DNA of 64,000 bases, taken from Bacteroidales bacterium. GTDB taxonomy: Bacteria; Bacteroidota; Bacteroidia; Bacteroidales; UBA932. A program made the translations under genes and the position numbers. Shown in pieces: positions 51,680 to 61,715 of the stretch (position 1 is its first letter; each line of letters starts with the position of its first letter). Below the pieces are notes generated by a model. The model was not told the DNA's origin, ran no database searches, and worked only from the letters and a program-made list of their open reading frames with translations. The DNA lies in assembly GCA_017395045.1 (NCBI GenBank), contig JAFPWG010000004.1, forward strand, positions 62,001 to 126,000, read 5' to 3'.

Positions 51680-53032
51680 TTACAGGGTGTCCTGCTTGAG
51701 CTGCTCGATGTAGCGGTTGATACGGCGGAGTTCCCGGGGGATGGGAATCGACTGCGGACAGTGGGTGAGACACTCGCCGCAGTTGATGCAGTGCTCCGCC
51801 TGCCGGATCGTGGGGATGGCCCGGTCGTAGCTCACGAGGTAGGCCCGCTTGAGTTTCCGGTAGTCCTTCTGCTCCTGCGTCTGCGGGTAGCGGCCTTCCG
51901 TGACGGAAGTGTTGTAGTGTTTGAAGATGCCGGGAATGTCGATACCCCACGGGCACGGCATGCAGTACTTGCAGTCGGTGCAGTTCACGGTCGGATACTC
52001 CATCATCTGGGTGGCCATCCGCTCCAGGAATTCCAATTCCTCGTCGGTGAGGGGCTTGAAATGCGTGAAGGTCTTGATATTGTCCAGCAGCGGGTCCATG
52101 TTCGTCATGCCGCTCAGGGCACACAGGACGCGCGGGTAGGTACCGCAGAAGCGGAAGGCCCAGGAGGCGATGGACTTGTCCGGCTCACGTTCCTTCATCT
52201 GTGCGGCGATGTTGTCCGGGACATTGGCCAGCCGGCCACCCAGAAGGGGCTCCATGATGACGATGGGGAGCTCCCGCTTGTCCAGTTCGGCATACAGGTA
52301 GTCCGCATTCACGTTGCGGACCCCGTCGGCGTGGGTCCAGTCGACATAGTTCATCTCGATCTGGACGAAATCCCAGAGCATTTCTCCGGAATCGTAGAGC
52401 TCCATGAAATAGTCGAATTCGTGCTTCGCGCCGTGGAAGGAGAAGCCGAGGTTGCGGATGCGTCCCGCTTCCTTCTCCTTGCGGAGAAAGTCGATCATCC
52501 CGTTCTGCACGTAGCGCTGCTCGAAAGCGTCCTTGCCGCCCCGGCCGATGGAATGGAGGAGGTAATAGTCGAAATAGTCGGTCTTCAGTTGCTCGAAGGA
52601 GTCCCTGTACATCTGGAGGGAGGCTTCCACAGACTGGTCGCCGAAGTTGGAAAGCTTCGTGGCGATATAGTAGGACTCGCGCGGATGGCGGCTCAAGGCG
52701 ATGCCCGCAGCCTTTTCCGACTGGCCCATCAGGTAGGCGGGAGAGGTGTCGAAGTAATTGATCCCGTGTTCGATGGCATAGTCCACCATCTCGTTCACGG
52801 CCTCCTGGTCGATGACCCGCTGCCCGTCTTTTTCCACCATGGGCCATCGCATGCAGCCGAACCCGAGAAGGGATACTTTGTCCCCGTTGCGGGGATTCTC
52901 GCGATAGATCATCTGCCCGGGACCTTCTTCGGCCGATGCGGCGGTTTTTTTCTTGGGCGCGCATCCTACGGCGGCGGCACCCAGGGTAAGGGCTCCGGCG
53001 CCCGTTATCTTGATAAAGTCTCTGCGTTCCAT
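51680..53032 (-). CDS. Aldo/keto reductase with C-terminal ferredoxin domain and Tat-type signal
   Basis: 450 residues. The N-terminus has RRDFIKITGAGALTLGAAAVGCA, a twin-arginine motif followed by a hydrophobic stretch and a lipobox Cys, so export as a Tat lipoprotein is likely. Aldo/keto reductase barrel with catalytic tetrad candidates in FDTSPAY (Asp, Tyr), ATKL (Lys) and LLHSIG (His). The C-terminal part holds two cysteine clusters, CTDCKYCMPC and CINCGECLTHC, for iron-sulfur centres. Two bases after the polyferredoxin gene, so probably one operon and possibly an electron-transfer pair; the substrate is unknown. Confidence 0.9.
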   Translation of the reverse strand: MERRDFIKITGAGALTLGAAAVGCAPKKKTAASAEEGPGQMIYRENPRNGDKVSLLGFGCMRWPMVEKDGQRVIDQEAVNEMVDYAIEHGINYFDTSPAYLMGQSEKAAGIALSRHPRESYYIATKLSNFGDQSVEASLQMYRDSFEQLKTDYFDYYLLHSIGRGGKDAFEQRYVQNGMIDFLRKEKEAGRIRNLGFSFHGAKHEFDYFMELYDSGEMLWDFVQIEMNYVDWTHADGVRNVNADYLYAELDKRELPIVIMEPLLGGRLANVPDNIAAQMKEREPDKSIASWAFRFCGTYPRVLCALSGMTNMDPLLDNIKTFTHFKPLTDEELEFLERMATQMMEYPTVNCTDCKYCMPCPWGIDIPGIFKHYNTSVTEGRYPQTQEQKDYRKLKRAYLVSYDRAIPTIRQAEHCINCGECLTHCPQSIPIPRELRRINRYIEQLKQDTL

Positions 53033-53034
53033 AA

Positions 53035-54534
53035 CTATTCGTCGTTAAGGTGGTTATGACGTCCGTTCACGGTGATGGCGCTGATCGGGCGGGCCGGGCA
53101 CAGGTTCTCGCAGGCGCCGCAGCCGATGCACTTGGCCTCATCCACGGTGGGGATCCGGATCTCGCTGTCTCCGTTCTTGACCATCTTGATGGCGCCGGCG
53201 GGGCAGTGGGCGGCGCAGTTGCCGCAGCTCACGCCTTTCTCGGCGACGCAGAGGTCGCGGTTCACGCGGGCCGTGCCGACATGGTATTGCGTCTTTTCCT
53301 CCTTGGTAATCTGGCGGATGGCGCCGGCCGGGCACACTTCGGAGCAACGGGTGCACTCCGGGCGGCAGTATCCTTTTTCGTAGGACATCTCCGGCTGCAT
53401 CAGGTGCTTCAGGTCCGTGGACGGGCGCAGCACGTTGTTCGGGCACTCGGCCACGCACAGCTGGCAGGCCGTGCAGCGGCGGTAGAAGTCTTTCACGCTC
53501 TTGGATCCGGGCGGGGTGAGGGGAATGTCGCGCTCCGGAACTTCCTTGTCCAGCAGCACGGCGAAACCACCGTCCACCTTCTTTTCCTGCGCCTTCAGCG
53601 TAGCGGTTCCCACCGCCAGCGCGGCGCCGGTGATGAATGCGCGGCGGCCGGCATCGCCTTTCCCTTCGTCCGCGGCGACCGGAGCGGCTGCCTTTTTCCG
53701 GCCCCAGGCGAACCGGTACTTCAATCCGCCGAACTTGCAGGAGTCGATGCAGTTGAAGCAGTCCACGCAGCGGGAATAGTCGATCTTCTGGTTCTCGACA
53801 TCGATGCAGGCGGCCTTGCAGTTGTACTCGCACGACTTGCACTTCTTGCACTTTTCCGTGTCGATCATCGGGCGGAACATCGCGAAGCGGGAGAAGAAAC
53901 TCAGCGTCGTACCCACCGGGCAGATGGTGTTGCAGTACGTTCGGCCGTTCTTCCAGGCCAGGATGACGACCGCTACGAGCGTGACAACGGCCACGAAGAA
54001 GGTGGGCAGGCTGCGGAGCCAGACTTCCTTCTCATAGAAGGCGTAGCTGCCGGCCCGCTCCGCCAGGGCGGCGAAGAGGTTGTTGATCCAGAGATAGACC
54101 GGCTGGAACAGGTTCTGGACGATGCGTCCCCAGGCGCTGTACGGTGCCAGCAGGGCGACGAGCGCCTGCACACCGGCGACGAGCGCTAGGACGAATACCA
54201 CCCACACTCCGTAGCGCAGCCACTTTTTCTCGGGACTGTAGCTGTAAGGCTTGCGGTTCTTCTTCTTGCGCTTGCGGGCTACGTTCAGATGGGCGACCCC
54301 ATCCTGGAACACGCCCAGCGGGCAGATGACGGAGCAATAGACGCGGCCGAACACGAGTGTCAGCAGCACCAGCCCCACGATGACGGCTACGTTGAGGGCG
54401 AGGACGGCCGGCAGGAACTGCACCTTGGCCATCCAGCCCAGCCATCCGTGCAGCGCCCCGGTGAAATCCAGGAACAGCAGCGTGATGCCCAGCCAGAAAA
54501 GGATGGCGAGGGCGACGCGGATTTTCTTGAGCAT
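53035..54534 (-). CDS. Membrane-bound polyferredoxin (NapH/NosR-like plus NapG-like)
   Basis: 499 residues. N-terminal half: about four membrane segments with CSVICPLGVFQD and CNTICPVGTTLSF (Fer4_5 type clusters) and two CxxCxxCxxxC ferredoxin motifs (CKKCKSCEYNC, CVDCFNCIDSC). Middle: GRRAFITGAALAVG, an internal Tat-like segment. C-terminal: four more clusters (CTACQLCVAEC, CTRCSEVC, CGNCAAHC, CIGCGACENLC). This reads like a fusion of a NapH-type and a NapG-type protein, suited to pass electrons from the quinone pool or cytoplasm to the adjacent reductase. Promoter box on the minus strand at 54569-54562. Confidence 0.9.
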   Translation of the reverse strand: MLKKIRVALAILFWLGITLLFLDFTGALHGWLGWMAKVQFLPAVLALNVAVIVGLVLLTLVFGRVYCSVICPLGVFQDGVAHLNVARKRKKKNRKPYSYSPEKKWLRYGVWVVFVLALVAGVQALVALLAPYSAWGRIVQNLFQPVYLWINNLFAALAERAGSYAFYEKEVWLRSLPTFFVAVVTLVAVVILAWKNGRTYCNTICPVGTTLSFFSRFAMFRPMIDTEKCKKCKSCEYNCKAACIDVENQKIDYSRCVDCFNCIDSCKFGGLKYRFAWGRKKAAAPVAADEGKGDAGRRAFITGAALAVGTATLKAQEKKVDGGFAVLLDKEVPERDIPLTPPGSKSVKDFYRRCTACQLCVAECPNNVLRPSTDLKHLMQPEMSYEKGYCRPECTRCSEVCPAGAIRQITKEEKTQYHVGTARVNRDLCVAEKGVSCGNCAAHCPAGAIKMVKNGDSEIRIPTVDEAKCIGCGACENLCPARPISAITVNGRHNHLNDE

Positions 54535-54561
54535 GAAACGATTCGTTTATTGTTGTATTCG

Positions 54562-54569
54562 CAAATATA
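54562..54569 (-). promoter_or_regulatory. Promoter -7 box of the polyferredoxin operon
   Basis: TATATTTG read on the minus strand, 28 bases before the ATG at 54534 and just past the thiN stop. Confidence 0.7.
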
Positions 54570-54576
54570 GTAAAAA

Positions 54577-55233
54577 TCAGTCAATTACGACCAGCGCGCG
54601 GGAAGGGTGCGAGAAGGTGAGTTTCACGACATCGGCGACGGCGCGGTTCAGCGTAGCGGGCCACCAGTTGTCGAAAACGACGGCATCCGTAGGCCACTGG
54701 AGTCCTTCAGACTTGATTATTAAGGTATTGTCGGGAGAAAAGAGGGAAATGCGCCGTCCGGTTCCCACGTGCAGTTCGCAGCTGTCCGTAACGGCGAAGG
54801 CCGTAGACCAGTCGGAGACCATCTCCACGCGGACGCCTTTCAGGTCGAACATCCGGGTGTACTCCATCAGCAGGCCCAGGTTGCCTACGGTGTGGTCCTC
54901 CCGCCGGCCGGAAGCGCCGAGGATGTGGATGTCCGTGACGTCGGGATGGTTCGCAAGAACGTACCGCATCGCCTTGGTCAGGTCGTTGTCGTCCTGTTCG
55001 CTTTCGCGGACGATGATCGGGGCAAGGCGTTTTTTCCAGGAACGCGGCAGCGTGTCCATATCGCCCACCACGGCTTCCGGAAGCCGCTCCTTCCCCAAGC
55101 GGCGCACCTCATGCCGCAGGTATTTCCGGACCGCCCCGTCGCAGCATACGACCGCGTCGGCACTGTCCAGCAGGTACAGCGGATACGCTTTCCGGGGGAA
55201 TTCCCCGTCGCACAGGATGACGACGCTACTCAT
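54577..55233 (-). CDS. thiN: Thiamine pyrophosphokinase
   Basis: 218 residues. Makes thiamine diphosphate from thiamine and ATP. Family motifs: CCDGAVRKYL, VVGDMDTLP, QDDNDLTKAM and GRREDHTVGNLGLL, the order of the catalytic domain. It overlaps the upstream LptG-Fmt gene by 8 bases and so is the third gene of the alaS operon. Confidence 0.93.
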   Translation of the reverse strand: MSSVVILCDGEFPRKAYPLYLLDSADAVVCCDGAVRKYLRHEVRRLGKERLPEAVVGDMDTLPRSWKKRLAPIIVRESEQDDNDLTKAMRYVLANHPDVTDIHILGASGRREDHTVGNLGLLMEYTRMFDLKGVRVEMVSDWSTAFAVTDSCELHVGTGRRISLFSPDNTLIIKSEGLQWPTDAVVFDNWWPATLNRAVADVVKLTFSHPSRALVVID

Positions 55234-57670
55234 CTTCCTGCGGTTTAGTCTTCTTGATTTCGGCCTTGGAGGTACCCTGGGACGTGGTATAGGTTTCCGG
55301 ATCGCGGAAGCCCAGGAGGAAGGCCGCGACGTCCATCCGCTTCTTGCCGGCGAGCTGGATATCCTTCAGGTCGATGGCGCCGTCGGCCGTGGCCACGGCC
55401 AGGAAAGTCTTCCCGTCGGAAAGGACGGTGCCCGGAGCGGCATGGAGGTCACGGCGCATCTCGCCGAAGAAGACCTTCAGCTGCGTTGCCTTTCCGTCGC
55501 GGACAAGTTCGGTGAAAGCGCCCGGGAACGGGGACAGGCCGCGGATGAGGTTGTACACGTTTTCCGTGGTGTCGTTCCAGTCGATATGCTGGAGCTCGCG
55601 CGTGAGTTTCGGGGCGGGTTTCAGGATTTCGGAACCCTGGATGAAGCTGCGCTGGACACGGGTTTCCACATTCTTCTGGATGAGGCCTTCGACCGTCTGC
55701 ACCACCAAGTCGGCGCCGATCTCCATCAGTTTGTCGTGCACGTCGCCGGCCGTATCTGTGGGGGCGATGCGGCATTCCTGGCGCAGGAGGATGCCGCCCG
55801 TGTCTATCTGTTTGTCGATCAGGAAGGTCGTGACACCTGTCAGGCTCTCGCCGTTGATTACGGCCCAGTTAATCGGGGCGGCTCCGCGGTACTGCGGCAA
55901 CAGGGCGGCGTGGAGGTTGAACGTGCCCATCTTCGGCATTGTCCAGACCACCTCCGGCAGCATGCGGAAGCCGACGACCACGAACAGGTCGGCCTTCCAG
56001 GCGGCAAGCGCCTCCAGGAACGCCGGGTCCCTGAGCTTGTCCGGCTGCAGGACGGGGATGTCGTGGGCGACCGCATATTTCTTCACGGCGCTCTCGTTCA
56101 TCTTCAGGCCGCGCCCGCTGGGTTTGTCGGCGACGGTCACCACGCCCACGACCTTGTAGCCGTGGCCCTTGACCAGGGCGTCGAGCGGGGCCACCGCAAA
56201 TTCGGGCGTGCCCATGTACACGATGCGGGTTTTCTTGAAGAGGGACAGGACCTTGCTGAAGGTCCTCCTTCTCCAGGTCTTGAAGCCGTCGGTGTTCAGC
56301 GCCTTGTCCCGGATGGCCATCCACGTGAGGAAGGCGCCGATCGGCGCCAGGACCATGGCGGAGATGAAGTCACCCGTCACCGGGGAAGTTGCGCCGTCGC
56401 GGGCGAGTTTCGTCCCGGAGATGTCCACGACCCAGTACAGGACGAAGAACAGGATGGAAATGACCGCCGGCGTGCCCAGTCCGCCTTTCCGGATGAGCGA
56501 GCCGATGGGTGCGCCGATGAAGAACAGGATGAAGCAGGCGAGAGCCTGGGCGTATTTCTTCCAGATTTCCACTTCGGTCCACCGGAGGAGCCGCGAGTAC
56601 TCATAGGCCTCCATCCCCTGGCCGGTCAGGGTGCTTTCCATCTGGCGGGCGCTGGAGGCGGCGGAGTCGTAGGCGCGTTTCCGTTCGACCGGGTTGTTCC
56701 ATTTCTCCGGGTCGGCTTCCACCAGAAGGGACTGCCAGCCTTTCTTGTTCCAGTTCGTATCCAGCTGCGAGCGGAACAGCAGTCCGCTGTTGTACTGGAG
56801 TTCCGTCATGTGCTTGGCAATGCCGGCATCGGACTTCTGGGAGAGGGAGTCGTGGCCGTGCTTGAGCTGGGCGATGGACATGGACTTGACCTGTTCGCCG
56901 TAGCGGGCGGAATCGGAATGCTGGAAGGAATAGTTCTCCAGCGGGATCACCATCTCCTGGCGTGCGAAATGGATCCGCTGCAGGGCCAGGGTGGTGTCGC
57001 GGTATTTGCGGGTATTGGTCTCCTTGTAGTTGGTGCCGTCGTACAGCTGGAAGGTCAGGTAGTCCTTGCTCTTGGACATCTTCATCATCGCGCTGTCGGC
57101 GACGGTGAGGTTGGTATTGCCCCGGTCGGTGATGTGGTCGTACACCATCACGTCGTACATCATCCCGGTTTCCTTGTTGCGGTCGCTGATGCGGAGGATA
57201 TACCCCTCGATGCCATCGTAGAAGGTGCCCACGGGAATCTTGATCTCCGACTTGGTCCGGCCGATGTCGTCCCGCATCGTATAGATCTGGTTGATGGAGT
57301 AGGGAACCAGCCGGTCGTTCACGAAGAAGGCGCCCACGCTGATGAGGGCGCTTGCAACCGTGATCGGAAGGAGGATGCGGCCCAGGGAGATACCGGAGGC
57401 CTTCATGGCCGTGAGTTCGTAGTTCTCGCCCATTCCCCCGAGCGTCATCATGGAGGACAGCAGGGTGGCGAGCGGGATGGCAATGGGCAGAACCTGGCAG
57501 CTTCCCCACATCAGGAACTCCAGGATAACCTTGAGCTCCAGGCCTTTGCCGACCAGTTCGTCGATATACAGCCACAGGAACTGCATCACCAGGATGAAGA
57601 TCACGATGAACAGGATCGCGACGAACGGCCCGATGAACGACTTCAATATGAACTGGTCCAGCTTCTTCAT
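55226..57670 (-). CDS. LptF/LptG-type permease fused to methionyl-tRNA formyltransferase
   Basis: 814 residues in one frame. Residues 1 to about 465 are a YjgP/YjgQ (LptF/LptG) lipopolysaccharide export permease: membrane segments near 14-35, 55-75, 98-117 and three more at about 375-395, 400-420 and 435-452, with a large periplasmic beta domain between. Residues about 479-800 are Fmt, which formylates Met-tRNA: KKTRIVYMGTPEFAV, catalytic Asn585 and His587 in FNLHAALLPQYRG, and Asp623 in QIDTGGIL. The two join through RRRTFSKVLSLF with no stop. No ATG begins Fmt before its first strand; a CTG at residue 475 is the only plausible separate start. The fused length is the sum of two normal proteins. 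Confidence 0.9.
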   Translation of the reverse strand: MKKLDQFILKSFIGPFVAILFIVIFILVMQFLWLYIDELVGKGLELKVILEFLMWGSCQVLPIAIPLATLLSSMMTLGGMGENYELTAMKASGISLGRILLPITVASALISVGAFFVNDRLVPYSINQIYTMRDDIGRTKSEIKIPVGTFYDGIEGYILRISDRNKETGMMYDVMVYDHITDRGNTNLTVADSAMMKMSKSKDYLTFQLYDGTNYKETNTRKYRDTTLALQRIHFARQEMVIPLENYSFQHSDSARYGEQVKSMSIAQLKHGHDSLSQKSDAGIAKHMTELQYNSGLLFRSQLDTNWNKKGWQSLLVEADPEKWNNPVERKRAYDSAASSARQMESTLTGQGMEAYEYSRLLRWTEVEIWKKYAQALACFILFFIGAPIGSLIRKGGLGTPAVISILFFVLYWVVDISGTKLARDGATSPVTGDFISAMVLAPIGAFLTWMAIRDKALNTDGFKTWRRRTFSKVLSLFKKTRIVYMGTPEFAVAPLDALVKGHGYKVVGVVTVADKPSGRGLKMNESAVKKYAVAHDIPVLQPDKLRDPAFLEALAAWKADLFVVVGFRMLPEVVWTMPKMGTFNLHAALLPQYRGAAPINWAVINGESLTGVTTFLIDKQIDTGGILLRQECRIAPTDTAGDVHDKLMEIGADLVVQTVEGLIQKNVETRVQRSFIQGSEILKPAPKLTRELQHIDWNDTTENVYNLIRGLSPFPGAFTELVRDGKATQLKVFFGEMRRDLHAAPGTVLSDGKTFLAVATADGAIDLKDIQLAGKKRMDVAAFLLGFRDPETYTTSQGTSKAEIKKTKPQEDE

Positions 57671-57673
57671 CTG

Positions 57674-60292
57674 TTACGCGGTAGCGAGTTCGACAAGCTT
57701 GTCGAGGGCGGCGCGGAGGTTCGCGGTATCGCGGCCGCCTGCCGTGGCGAGGCCCGGCTGTCCGCCGCCACCGCCCTGGATGAGCTTCGCGGCTTCGCGG
57801 ATGTCCTTGCCGGCGTTCTTGCCCTTGGCAACCAGGTCGGAGGAGTACATCAGCACGAGGTTCGGCTTGCCGCCGAATTCAAAGGCGCCGGCGAGCACGA
57901 GGTTCTCGGCCTTTTTCTGGACGAGCAGGGCCATGTTCCGGGCGAAACCGGGATCCACGGACAGATCGAAGGTCGCGACCTTGATGCCGTTCACGGTTTC
58001 CGCCTTCGCGGTGATGCGCTCGGCGAGGGCGGCCGCCTTCTCGTTCGCGGCGGCTTCCAGTTGCTTGCGCGCGTCGGCATTCTCCTCCACCAGCTTCTGG
58101 ATGGCGCCGGCGAGGTCCGGGGTATTGTTGAAGAAACTCCTGGCGGAGCGCAGGGCCTCTTCCATCGTGTGGACGTAGGCTTCCGCCGCCTCGCCCGTGA
58201 AGGCCTCGATGCGGCGGACGCCGGCGGCGACGGCGCTCTCGGACACGAGTTTGAACAGGCCGATGTTTCCGGTTGCGGAAGCGTGTGTGCCACCGCAGAG
58301 TTCGACAGAATCGCCGAAGCGGACCACGCGGACCACGTCGCCGTATTTCTCGCCGAACAGGGCCATCGCGCCCATCGCGCGGGCCTCGTCCATCGTCGCA
58401 TCACGCTTTTCCTGGAGCGGGAAGTTGCTGCGGATGAGCGAGTTGACACGTCTTTCGACCTTCAGGATCTCCTCGTCGGTCATCTTCTGGAAGTGGGAGA
58501 AGTCGAAGCGGAAGTAGTCCGGGCCCACGAAGGAACCCTTCTGCTCCACATGGGTGCCCAGGATTTCGCGCAAGGCCTCGTGCAGGAGGTGCGTAGCGCT
58601 GTGGTTGGCCTGGATGCGGGCGCGGCGGGCCTTGTCCACGTGCAGGCTGAAAGCTTCGGTCCCGTCGGCGGGCAGGCGCTCGGCGAGATGGATGGTGAGG
58701 TTGTTCTCCTTGACGGTGTTCAGGATGGCGATCTTTTCGCCGGAAGCACTTTCGATCCAGCCGGTGTCGCCCACCTGCCCGCCCATCTCGGCATAGAACG
58801 GAGTCTTGTCGAAGACGAGCTGGTAGAGCTCCTTGTTCTTCTGCTTGACGGTGCGCTGTTTCAGGAGGGTGGCCCCCTCATAGTCCAGCAGGTCGTAGCC
58901 CAGGAACTCAACCTCGTCGCCGGAGGCGAATTCCACCCAGTCGCCGAACTCGTTGGCGGTAGCGCTGCGGGCGCGCTCCTTCTGCTTGCCCAGCTCCACC
59001 TGGAAGCCTTCGAGGTCCACGGTGTACCCCTTTTCGGTGGCGATGAGTTCCGTCAGGTCGATGGGAAAACCATAGGTGTCGTACAGGACGAAGGCATCCA
59101 CGCCGGAGATGACCTTGGTGTCGGCGCTGCGCTCCATCGTGTCCTCCAGCAGGCGGATACCGCGGTCCAGGGTGCGCAGGAAGGCGTTTTCCTCTTCGCG
59201 GATCACGCTTTCGACGAGCTTCTGCTGGGCCTTGAGTTCCGGATAGGCTTCGCCCATGTCCTCCACGAGCTGGGGGACCAGGCGGGTGAGGAACGGCTCG
59301 GTGAAGCCCAGGAAGGTATATCCGTAGCGGACGGCGCGGCGCAGGATCCGGCGGATCACGTAACCGGCCTTCACGTTGGACGGGAGCTGGCCGTCGGCGA
59401 TGGAGAAGGCGATGGCGCGGATATGGTCGGCGCACACGCGCATGGCCACATCGACCTTGTCGCTTTCATGGTACTTGTGCCCGGAGAGTTCCTCCAGCTT
59501 GCCGATGAGGCCGCTGAACACGTCGGTGTCGTAGTTGGTGGCCTTGCCCTGGAGCACCATGCACAGGCGCTCGAAGCCCATGCCGGTGTCGATATTCTTC
59601 GCGGGCAGCGGCTCCAGGTGGCCGTCGGCCTTGCGGTTGAACTGCATGAACACGAGGTTCCAGATCTCGATGACCTCGTCGTTGTCCGTGTTCACCAGTT
59701 CCCGGCCGGGAACCTTGGCGATCTCCTCGTCGGAGCGGAGGTCGATATGGATCTCCGAACAGGGGCCGCAGGGACCCGTGTCGCCCATCTCCCAGAAGTT
59801 GTCGTGCTTGTTGCCCAGCAGGACGTGGTCGGCGGGCATATGCTTCAGCCAGGCTTCCTGCGCCTCGGTATCCAGGGCGGTGCCGTCCTCGGCCGCACCC
59901 TCGAACACGGTGGCGTACAGCTTGGTCTTGTCGATCTTGTAAACCTCGGTCAGGAGCTCCCAGGCCCAGTCGATGGCCTCGGCCTTGAAGTAGTCGCCGA
60001 AGCTCCAGTTGCCCAGCATCTCGAACATCGTGTGGTGGCGTCCGTCGTGGCCCACCGCCTCCAGGTCGTTATGCTTTCCGCTGACCCTCAGACACTTCTG
60101 GCTGTCGGTGGCCCGGGGGAACTTGGGCGCGGCATTGCCCAGGAATATATCCTTGAACTGATTCATTCCCGCGTTGGTGAACATCAGGGTGGGATCGTTC
60201 TTGATCACCATCGGCGCGCTGGGCACCACCGTGTGTCCCTTGGACGCGAAGAAGTCCAGGTATTTCTGTCGAATCTCTTTTGCAGTCATCAT
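57674..60292 (-). CDS. alaS: Alanyl-tRNA synthetase
   Basis: 872 residues from the ATG at 60290-60292 (a second ATG follows directly). Class II aminoacylation domain at the N-terminus, editing domain with [11 protein letters not shown] (the HxxxH metal motif) and [11 protein letters not shown], and the C-Ala domain with [11 protein letters not shown]. Full length. First gene of alaS-lptG/fmt-thiN: the next gene starts 3 bases after its stop, placing three functions under one promoter. Confidence 0.97.
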   Translation of the reverse strand: MMTAKEIRQKYLDFFASKGHTVVPSAPMVIKNDPTLMFTNAGMNQFKDIFLGNAAPKFPRATDSQKCLRVSGKHNDLEAVGHDGRHHTMFEMLGNWSFGDYFKAEAIDWAWELLTEVYKIDKTKLYATVFEGAAEDGTALDTEAQEAWLKHMPADHVLLGNKHDNFWEMGDTGPCGPCSEIHIDLRSDEEIAKVPGRELVNTDNDEVIEIWNLVFMQFNRKADGHLEPLPAKNIDTGMGFERLCMVLQGKATNYDTDVFSGLIGKLEELSGHKYHESDKVDVAMRVCADHIRAIAFSIADGQLPSNVKAGYVIRRILRRAVRYGYTFLGFTEPFLTRLVPQLVEDMGEAYPELKAQQKLVESVIREEENAFLRTLDRGIRLLEDTMERSADTKVISGVDAFVLYDTYGFPIDLTELIATEKGYTVDLEGFQVELGKQKERARSATANEFGDWVEFASGDEVEFLGYDLLDYEGATLLKQRTVKQKNKELYQLVFDKTPFYAEMGGQVGDTGWIESASGEKIAILNTVKENNLTIHLAERLPADGTEAFSLHVDKARRARIQANHSATHLLHEALREILGTHVEQKGSFVGPDYFRFDFSHFQKMTDEEILKVERRVNSLIRSNFPLQEKRDATMDEARAMGAMALFGEKYGDVVRVVRFGDSVELCGGTHASATGNIGLFKLVSESAVAAGVRRIEAFTGEAAEAYVHTMEEALRSARSFFNNTPDLAGAIQKLVEENADARKQLEAAANEKAAALAERITAKAETVNGIKVATFDLSVDPGFARNMALLVQKKAENLVLAGAFEFGGKPNLVLMYSSDLVAKGKNAGKDIREAAKLIQGGGGGQPGLATAGGRDTANLRAALDKLVELATA

Positions 60293-60314
60293 ACTTGAAT
60301 CCAATAATATCCTG

Positions 60315-60322
60315 CAAATATA
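60315..60322 (-). promoter_or_regulatory. Promoter -7 box of the alaS operon
   Basis: TATATTTG on the minus strand (60322 to 60315), 22 bases before the alaS start. A TTG-start frame from 60304 is close to the likely transcription start and is not preferred. Confidence 0.7.
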
Positions 60323-60341
60323 CGGATTATTATGCGGATTT

Positions 60342-61715
60342 TCAAGCGAGCGGGATGGCCTTGCGCCAGCGGAGGGTGAGGTAGAGGGCGCGGACCGCGA
60401 GATGGGTGAAGTAAGCGGCCATAAGAAGGTGGATGGCGAGGGTTTCCGGAACGGTCCCGTAGACGGTCCGGAGGATGACGATCCCGGCGAACCACACGGT
60501 GAAGAAGCCCACGACGCACCAGACGGTGGAGTTCCTGAGGTCCTTCGAAGCGGTCGCCCCCGTGAAGATGCCGTCCCAAGTGAAGGCGGGGCAGCCGATG
60601 ACGGGCATCAGGAGCAACCAGGGGATGAATTCCCGCCCGGCCTCCACGACCCCGGGATCGGAAGTCATCAGACGAAGGAGCGGGACGCCGCCCACCCCGT
60701 ACACAAGGAAGAACAAGGCCGTCACGCCGAGGCTCCATTCGAACGTTTCGCGGATCGTGGACTTGACCCCGTCCCGGGATCCTTCTCCGATGAACCGGCC
60801 CGTGAGCGCTTCCCCGGCGTAGGCGAAACCGTCCGTGAAGTAACTGAAAATCATCAGCAGTTTCATCAGGATGGCCCCGACGGCGAGCATCATGTCCCCG
60901 TACCGGGCCGATATCATCGTGAACCCGATATACACGGCGATCATGCAGATGCTCCGCAGGAACAGGTCCCGGTTGAGGACGAAAAATTCCCGGAAACCCG
61001 CCGTATGTCCGGCCTGTTTCGCGTGCTTGAGCACCCATCCGTACCGGATCCGTACCGCAAGCGAAGCGTAGATGAACCCCGTCCACTGGGCGATGAGGGT
61101 GCCGAAGGCGATCCCCTTGAAACCCAGGGCCGGAAGGCCGGCGAAACCGAAGGCGAGACCGACGGACAGGAGGATGTTCACCGCATTCACCAGAAGGTCA
61201 CAGGCCATGGGCCGGACCGTATCCTGCATGCCGATGAACCAGCCTTTGAAGGCGAACAGCGAAAGGGTGGCCGGTGCGGCCCAGATCCGGATGTAAAAGT
61301 ATTGGGTGGCAAGTGTTTGCACTTCCGGCGTGCATTTCACGAGCAGGAACGCAACCTGTACGACGACCCATTGCAGGGCGACCAGCACGAGGCCGGAACC
61401 CAGCGCGATGCCCAGCGCCCGTTTCAGGGTGACGGCCATGTCGCCGGCGGCTTCCTCCGTCCCGTTCCGCCACCTTCCGTATGCCTGGGCCGTGAGGCCG
61501 CCGGTACCGGCCCGGAGGAATCCGAAGTTCCAGTACAGCATGTCGAAGAGCATCGTGCCGATGGAGATGCCGCCGATGAGGGCCGCGGCGCCGAGGCCGC
61601 CGGAGGCGCCCAGGTGCCCGGCCACGGCGATGTCCACCATGCCCACCAGGGGCACGGTGATGTTCGCAAGGATGCTCGGCACGGCGAGCCGGAGGATGTC
61701 CCGGTGCAGGTTCAT
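60342..61715 (-). CDS. MATE-family multidrug/solute exporter
   Basis: 457 residues, about 12 membrane segments in two similar halves ([16 protein letters not shown] at the first helix pair). Fits MATE antiporters of the DinF-like branch, which expel cationic compounds using Na+ or H+. Substrate unknown. Overlaps rsgA by 4 bases and is its downstream partner. Confidence 0.92.
   Translation of the reverse strand: MNLHRDILRLAVPSILANITVPLVGMVDIAVAGHLGASGGLGAAALIGGISIGTMLFDMLYWNFGFLRAGTGGLTAQAYGRWRNGTEEAAGDMAVTLKRALGIALGSGLVLVALQWVVVQVAFLLVKCTPEVQTLATQYFYIRIWAAPATLSLFAFKGWFIGMQDTVRPMACDLLVNAVNILLSVGLAFGFAGLPALGFKGIAFGTLIAQWTGFIYASLAVRIRYGWVLKHAKQAGHTAGFREFFVLNRDLFLRSICMIAVYIGFTMISARYGDMMLAVGAILMKLLMIFSYFTDGFAYAGEALTGRFIGEGSRDGVKSTIRETFEWSLGVTALFFLVYGVGGVPLLRLMTSDPGVVEAGREFIPWLLLMPVIGCPAFTWDGIFTGATASKDLRNSTVWCVVGFFTVWFAGIVILRTVYGTVPETLAIHLLMAAYFTHLAVRALYLTLRWRKAIPLA

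Noticed and set aside
54380-60298. Plus-strand open frame of 1972 codons
   Set aside because: It runs exactly antisense to thiN, lptG-fmt and alaS, which have clear motifs. It arises from the lack of stops in the opposite strand of GC-rich codons; no start context or domain.
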